Source of the DNA: Rickettsia rhipicephali str. 3-7-female6-CWPP
GTDB lineage: Bacteria > Pseudomonadota > Alphaproteobacteria > Rickettsiales > Rickettsiaceae
DNA: 64,000 nucleotides
NCBI RefSeq assembly: GCF_000284075.1
Contig: NC_017042.1
Span: 62,001 to 126,000 of the forward strand
Direction: 5' to 3'
The notes under the pieces were generated by a model. The model was given only the letters and a program-made list of their open reading frames with translations. It did not search any database and had not been told where the DNA came from. Every line of letters begins with the position of its first letter. The first letter of the stretch is position 1. Below are positions 59,290 to 64,000 of the stretch, piece by piece. Made by a program: the position numbers and the translations under genes.

Positions 59290-61926
59290 ATGACTAAATT
59301 TACCACCGAAGAAGTTAGAAGTAAATTTATAACTTACTTTAAAGCAAATAATCATACACATGTACCGACCAGCTCGTTAATTCCACACAATGATCCTAGC
59401 TTAATGTTTGTTAATTCCGGAATGGTACAATTTAAAAATGTTTTTACCGGACAAGAAAAAAGACCTTATAACAAAGCGGTAACTAGTCAAAAGTCTCTTA
59501 GAGCCGGCGGCAAGCATAACGACCTTGAGAATGTCGGTTATACTGCAAGACATCATACCTTTTTTGAAATGCTAGGTAATTTTTCATTCGGTGACTATTT
59601 TAAAGAACAAGCCATATATTCCGCTTGGAATTTATTGACTAAAGAATTTGAACTCCCAAAAGACAAGCTTTATGCAACAATTTATCATACCGATGACGAA
59701 GCAGCTTCTTATTGGAAAAAAATAGCAGGTTTTGGGGATGATCGCATCATAAAGATCAGAACAAACGATAATTTTTGGTCAATGGGTGATACTGGCCCTT
59801 GCGGTCCTTGTTCCGAAATTTTTTACGATCACGGTGAACAAATATATGGCGGACTTCCCGGTACTAAAGATGAAGACGGTGATAGATTTATCGAGATTTG
59901 GAATATGGTATTTATGCAATATGAACAAATCGATAAAGATACTAGCATAGAATTATCGCAAAAATCTATCGATACCGGTATGGGTCTTGAGCGTATGACG
60001 GCAGTATTACAGCATGTTAACAACAATTATAATATAGATTTATTTCAGGAAATAATTAATTTTACTGAAAATATAGTAAAAGTGAAAGTAGAGGGAGAAG
60101 CTAAATTTTCTTACCGAGTTATTGCCGACCACTTACGAGCAAGTAGCTTTTTAATAGCTGACGGCGTTATTCCTTCAAATGAGGGGCGTGGTTACGTACT
60201 TCGCCGCATTATGCGAAGATCCATGAGGCATGCTCATATGCTTGGGGCAAAAGAGCCGTTAATGTATAAATTACTGCCAAAACTTGTTGATTTAATGGGG
60301 AATGTTTATCCTGAACTTAAAAGAGCAGAACGCTTTATAAGTAGTATCTTAGAACAAGAAGAAATTAGATTTAAAGCCACATTAGAACGTGGTCTCAAAC
60401 TTCTTACCGAAGAAACAGAAACGCTAACAAAAGGTAATGAATTATCAGGAGAAGTAGCATTTAAACTATACGATACTTACGGATTTCCGCTTGATTTAAC
60501 CGAAGATATTCTAAAAAACCGCGATATTTCCGTTGATCACAAAGGGTTTGAAGAGCAAATGCTTATGCAAAAAGAACGTGCTAGAAAATCTTGGCTTGGC
60601 TCCGGTGAATCAAAAACCGATCAGTTGTGGTTTGATATCAAAGAACAACATGGTAGCACGGAGTTTTTAGGATATACACTTAATGAAGCAAAATGTCAAA
60701 TAATTGCATTAATCAAAAATAATAATTTAGTTAATGATATAAAAGAGATAGATACACAATTCCTGCTAATCAGCAACCAAACTCCTTTCTACGGTGAATC
60801 AGGCGGTCAAATAGGTGACATCGGAACGATATTTGCAAAAGATTCTGAAGTAGAAGTAATAGATACTTTAAAATATTTAGGCTCTATTATAGTCCACAAA
60901 TGTATTTTGAAAAAGGGGCAAATTAACGTAGGCGAGAATGCTAATTTTAGTATAGACATAAGATATAGGCAAAATTTAAGAATTCATCACTCGGCAACGC
61001 ATATATTACATGCAGTACTGCATGAGGTACTTGGTAAACATGTTACTCAAAAAGGTTCGTTAGTCGCTCCGACTTATTTACGCTTTGATATTAGCCATTC
61101 TAAAGCTGTGACTAATGAAGAAATCACTTTAATAGAAGATAAGGTAAATGAGATTATTAGAGATAATCATGAAGTAAATACTACATTCATGGCAACTGAA
61201 GATGCAGTTAAACAAGGAGCTATGGCACTATTTGGCGAGAAATACGACTCTGAAGTAAGAGTAGTTAAGATGGGTGAGACTTCTTTAGAATTATGCGGCG
61301 GTACGCATGTCAGACGTACCGGTGACATCGGTTGCTTTAAAATCACAAGCGAAAGTGCTATAGCAGCAGGTGTTCGTAGAATTGAAGCAGTTTGCGGTGA
61401 ATTCGTAATTAAATTAATGAGAGAAAAGGATAGTTTACTTAAGTCGATAGAAAGCAGTTTAAAAACTAATAAAAATGAACTTATTACTAAGGTTAATAAT
61501 ATCTTAGAGCGTAACAAGGAAGTTGAGAAAGAGTTAGAAAAAACTCATTTAGCTAGTTTAGATTTAAGTATAGAGCAAATTGAAAAGCAAGCTGCACAAA
61601 TAACAGGAATAAAACTATTATACAAAAAAGTAGGAAATATAGACAATAAAATATTACGTCAAGCTGCCGAGAATTTAACAAGAAAAGTAGAAGATTTGAT
61701 AATGGTATATATTGCCGAGGGAATTGGTAAATTATCTATTACGGTTGCGGTGAGTAAAGCTATAACAGACAAATACAATGCAGATATAATTGCAAAAAAA
61801 CTTTCTTTATTCTTAGGTGGCAGCGGCGGAGGTGGACAAGCAAGCCTTGCTCAAGCCGGTGGAAATGATATAGGTAAGCTAACTAACATCCATGAAAAAT
61901 TATACAGTTTATTGACAGTGTCGTAG
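59290..61926 (+). CDS. alaS: Alanyl-tRNA synthetase
   Basis: An 878-residue class II synthetase of full length. The catalytic core opens with TTEEVRSKFITYFKANNHTHVPTSSLIPHNDPSLMFVNSGM. RHHTFFEMLGNFSFGDYF is motif 2. The editing domain zinc ligands are present: HHSATHILHAVLHEVLG and LELCGGTHVRRTGDIG. The glycine-rich LGGSGGGGQASLAQAGG C-Ala domain ends the protein. It charges tRNA-Ala and removes mischarged Ser/Gly. The start 59290 follows a TATCTTACC leader. Intact. Confidence 0.98.
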   Translation: MTKFTTEEVRSKFITYFKANNHTHVPTSSLIPHNDPSLMFVNSGMVQFKNVFTGQEKRPYNKAVTSQKSLRAGGKHNDLENVGYTARHHTFFEMLGNFSFGDYFKEQAIYSAWNLLTKEFELPKDKLYATIYHTDDEAASYWKKIAGFGDDRIIKIRTNDNFWSMGDTGPCGPCSEIFYDHGEQIYGGLPGTKDEDGDRFIEIWNMVFMQYEQIDKDTSIELSQKSIDTGMGLERMTAVLQHVNNNYNIDLFQEIINFTENIVKVKVEGEAKFSYRVIADHLRASSFLIADGVIPSNEGRGYVLRRIMRRSMRHAHMLGAKEPLMYKLLPKLVDLMGNVYPELKRAERFISSILEQEEIRFKATLERGLKLLTEETETLTKGNELSGEVAFKLYDTYGFPLDLTEDILKNRDISVDHKGFEEQMLMQKERARKSWLGSGESKTDQLWFDIKEQHGSTEFLGYTLNEAKCQIIALIKNNNLVNDIKEIDTQFLLISNQTPFYGESGGQIGDIGTIFAKDSEVEVIDTLKYLGSIIVHKCILKKGQINVGENANFSIDIRYRQNLRIHHSATHILHAVLHEVLGKHVTQKGSLVAPTYLRFDISHSKAVTNEEITLIEDKVNEIIRDNHEVNTTFMATEDAVKQGAMALFGEKYDSEVRVVKMGETSLELCGGTHVRRTGDIGCFKITSESAIAAGVRRIEAVCGEFVIKLMREKDSLLKSIESSLKTNKNELITKVNNILERNKEVEKELEKTHLASLDLSIEQIEKQAAQITGIKLLYKKVGNIDNKILRQAAENLTRKVEDLIMVYIAEGIGKLSITVAVSKAITDKYNADIIAKKLSLFLGGSGGGGQASLAQAGGNDIGKLTNIHEKLYSLLTVS

Positions 61927-61942
61927 TGTACTAATTTTTTAG

Positions 61943-62076
61943 GACGTCATTACGAGTGTGCTTTGTGCAGATGGATACCCGGTTGTCATTGTGAGCAGCC
62001 GTAGTACTTGCGTGGCAATCTCGTCAAATGTCCTGAGATTGCTTCGTCAATTACTTCGTAATTTCCTCGCAATGAC
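61943..62076. repeat. Dispersed repeat adjoining the Sca C-terminal fragment
   Basis: GGACGTCATTACGAG leads to a core GTCATTGTGAGCAGCCG (61984) and ends CTCGCAATGAC (62076). About 25 bases later the Sca beta-barrel homology begins. This is the probable site of a rearrangement. Confidence 0.8.
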
Positions 62077-62089
62077 AAGATGGTATCCA

Positions 62090-62675
62090 CGTAACAATAT
62101 ATTACAAGAAATATTTTCAGCAAGTAACAGTAAAATCAACAAAAAGGACTTAAGACCGGTCGGACTTAATAGCTATAAAACGGCTAGCGGTAAATATACA
62201 AGCAAAGCTTATGGTTTTGAGGGTAATGTCGGTTATCAATTCTCTGCCATGGACGGTATAAATTTAATGCCTAATATCGGTATCATATAAAGATAAGGCT
62301 TATACCGAAACCGGTACAGGTGTGAATAATATGTATGTCACTGGTAAGTCCGGTAACTTAACTACAGGGATTGCAGGCATAAAATTAACCGCTCCTAAGA
62401 GATTATCAAACGATACTCAAATAGTACCGGGACTACATTCTTCCGTAGAAAATAGCTTTAGCAATAAGCAACCTAAGGTGAAAGCTAGATTTATTTGGGC
62501 AGATAATTACTTTGAAAACACTACAAGTAGCAGCACACCGAAAGTTGGCTATAATGTAGGTGCAAGTTTACTTACCGCTCATAAGAATATTGAGCTACTT
62601 GCAACGTATAACTGTAATTTACGCAGCAAATATACTAGCCACCAAGGTTCATTAAAGTTAAAGATATTGTTCTAA
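62090..62675 (+). pseudogene. C-terminal half of a Sca autotransporter beta-barrel
   Basis: Homology starts near 62102 with LQEIFSASNSKINKKDLRPVG and continues YTSKAYGFEGNVGYQFS and NLMPNIGI. A 1-base shift at about 62287 leads into SYKDKAYTETGTGVNNMYV, and the piece finishes KVGYNVGASLLTAHKNIELLATYN, SHQGSLKLKILF with the terminal Phe expected by the BAM machinery. It aligns with the last 190 residues of Sca1's barrel. There is no signal or passenger. It seems to be the missing half of the gene at 1398-4039. Confidence 0.85.
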
Positions 62676-62704
62676 AAATATCATTCCTATGTGGGATACC
62701 AAAT

Positions 62705-62809
62705 CGTCATTGTGAGCAGCCGTATAGGCTGCGTGGCAATCTCATGAAATAATAACAAACTCCTGAGATTGCTTCGTCAAATTACTTTGTAATTTTCCTC
62801 GCAATGACG
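62705..62809. repeat. Dispersed CGTCATTGTGAG repeat
   Basis: CGTCATTGTGAGCAGCCG to CTCGCAATGACG, 105 bp, directly after the Sca fragment. With 61943-62076 it brackets that fragment. Confidence 0.85.
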
Positions 62810-62911
62810 AAAAAACAATATCCGCGCAGCAAATGCCTCATCGCCTTGTGAATTCCTTGCTCTTTTTGAAGTTAATCTTCGTCTACCATTCTTCATTTCA
62901 CATCAGTATAC

Positions 62912-64000
62912 TCATAATTCCCTAACCGGTTTTAGTACTAACTTTTTGTTACTAAAGATATTGATTTTAGAAAAGAAATTACTTTTTGGCTTTTTAAAAT
63001 CACGTTGATAATTTTCACCGGTGACAGCATTATAGCTAGTAATTAAAGAAGGTATAACCTCGTTATAATATATTTTATAAAGGTCATGCATAGTTTCTTT
63101 GGTAGTTAAATATCCCCATTTTACGGCTTGTTGCGGTACTCTCGCTAAGGCTTCAATGCAGGCTGTCGCTTCTTCAATTTCAGGGTTTTTATTTTTATAC
63201 ACGTCAGCTGCTGGTGATAAATTAGCTTGCATATCTTTAAACATAGCATAAATCATTAATGCCATATATTCATCGGTTTTAAATTTTCTTACAAATATTA
63301 GATTATTCCTACTGCTATAATTTAAAAGCCGAAATTTATATATAAAAATCATGAATTTTATAGCATAAACTTTTAAGCTGCTAACTTTATTTGCATTATA
63401 AAATTTAAGTTTCGTTTCATAATCTAATTGCTTTTGCATACCTGCTTTAAGGAGCTTACTCAGCAAATTATGACAATGTATTATGTCATTTTTTCTAGCA
63501 ATTCGTACTTTATCGGTAGCTTTAGTACCGGAAAAATTAGCCGAATGGCGAGTTATTTGCCTGCCTTTATTATCTCTTTTTATATCGGCAAAATGCCCAA
63601 GCTCTTGGGCTGCGATAATCTGAAGTCTTGCTGCCGCAGCAAAGCCGTTGCCGTAAGTCGGATGATCTTTATTGTTTTCAGCAAAAGGATTACCGCCGCA
63701 TGAAACAAAAATAGCTACGTCCTTGCCGTTAGTGCTTTGCATACCGCTATTACTGCCTACTCGTTGCCAGCTAACCATATCCATCATATCGCCGATATTA
63801 TGTGAGTAGGTAAGAAATACTTCCGTCTTATTAAGAAGAAGCCACCTTATTACGATCGGATGAGCCGACTGAACAAAAATACGTGCTAGCATTTCGGTTA
63901 CTTCTTTCTTAACCGGCTGTAGCTTTCGTATTTGCTTTTTTAAATTATCGAAAATTGATTTTATTTTTTGATCTGAAGCGGAATTTCTGTATAAATTTTG
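62912..64000 (-). CDS. Conserved Rickettsia protein of the DUF2748 type, cut by window edge
   Basis: The frame is open from the right edge (QNLYRNSASDQKIKS...) to TAA at 62912, so the start lies outside; at least 362 residues are present. I think it is DUF2748, a Rickettsiales family of unknown function (recalled, not searched). Visible blocks: AHPIVIRWLLLNKTEVFLTYSHNIGDMMD, VAIFVSCGGNPFAENNKDHPTYGNG, and IIAAQELGHFADIKRD, where HxxDI-like spacing hints at a metal site. The last is reminiscent of a peptidase HExxH, but with the order QELGH, so this is weak. The end is basic (KSNFFSKINIFSNKK). No damage seen. Confidence 0.65.
   Translation of the reverse strand, partial: QNLYRNSASDQKIKSIFDNLKKQIRKLQPVKKEVTEMLARIFVQSAHPIVIRWLLLNKTEVFLTYSHNIGDMMDMVSWQRVGSNSGMQSTNGKDVAIFVSCGGNPFAENNKDHPTYGNGFAAAARLQIIAAQELGHFADIKRDNKGRQITRHSANFSGTKATDKVRIARKNDIIHCHNLLSKLLKAGMQKQLDYETKLKFYNANKVSSLKVYAIKFMIFIYKFRLLNYSSRNNLIFVRKFKTDEYMALMIYAMFKDMQANLSPAADVYKNKNPEIEEATACIEALARVPQQAVKWGYLTTKETMHDLYKIYYNEVIPSLITSYNAVTGENYQRDFKKPKSNFFSKINIFSNKKLVLKPVREL

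Noticed and set aside
1-64000. CRISPR array
   Set aside because: No set of short direct repeats with regular unique spacers was seen; the repeats present are palindromic and widely dispersed.

Overview
The window is chromosomal DNA of a Rickettsia. The case rests on very high AT content, many genes in mid-decay, Sca-family autotransporters, the OmpB lysine methyltransferase gene beside recF and carD, split F0 ATP synthase genes, and dozens of dispersed palindromic repeats, some inside reading frames. The exact species cannot be read safely from the sequence; a spotted-fever-like or transitional-group genome is my guess.

Layout. 1-1.4 kb: end of rpoD and truA. 1.4-4.04 kb: a decayed Sca autotransporter on the minus strand. 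4.4-6.3 kb: cvpA, yqgE and a SCO-like gene. 6.5-11.2 kb: a large decayed gene cut by an IS481-like element that is itself frameshifted, then an intact unknown gene. 11.3-13.8 kb: a ruined folate operon (folB, folK, folP, folA and a CADD/CT610-like gene). 13.8-21.1 kb: recF, the PKMT2-like methyltransferase, carD, a DsbA-like lipoprotein and atpI-B-E-X-F. 21.1-24.7 kb: a ruined LRR-lipase-NB-ARC gene. 24.9-35.3 kb: tRNA-Glu, intact sca1, broken comEC, cca, znuA and tsaE. 35.3-39.2 kb: remnants of a Phd antitoxin, a polysaccharide deacetylase, dusB and an ankyrin gene, plus tRNA-Phe. 39.3-41.7 kb: lpxD-fabZ-lpxA. 41.8-48.3 kb: toxin-antitoxin remnant, a GltD/PyrK-like fusion, a Wzm/Wzt-type exporter, trxA and ppsR. 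48.34-48.73 kb: probable oriC. 48.7-55.6 kb: hemE-hemH-hemJ, a strongly structured non-coding stretch, a BRO-type phage remnant, hemF, an MHS transporter and a TPR/transporter junction. 55.8-62 kb: three unknown membrane proteins and alaS. 62.1-64 kb: the C-terminal half of a Sca beta-barrel and a partial DUF2748-type gene.

The most informative observation is that the two Sca fragments at the ends of the window are complementary. The left one (minus strand) stops in the beta-barrel at the same alignment column where the right one (plus strand) begins, judged against intact Sca1. A single inversion of about 60.7 kb that includes oriC would explain this. The right breakpoint lies next to a copy of the dispersed repeat.

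The working genes serve housekeeping (transcription, tRNA maturation, ATP synthesis, lipid A, late haem synthesis, polysaccharide export) and surface biology (Sca1, OmpB methylation). The decayed set (folate, DNA uptake, toxin-antitoxin, ankyrin and NB-ARC proteins, a transposon) shows ongoing genome reduction. All calls come from reading translated sequence and motifs; no database search was run.
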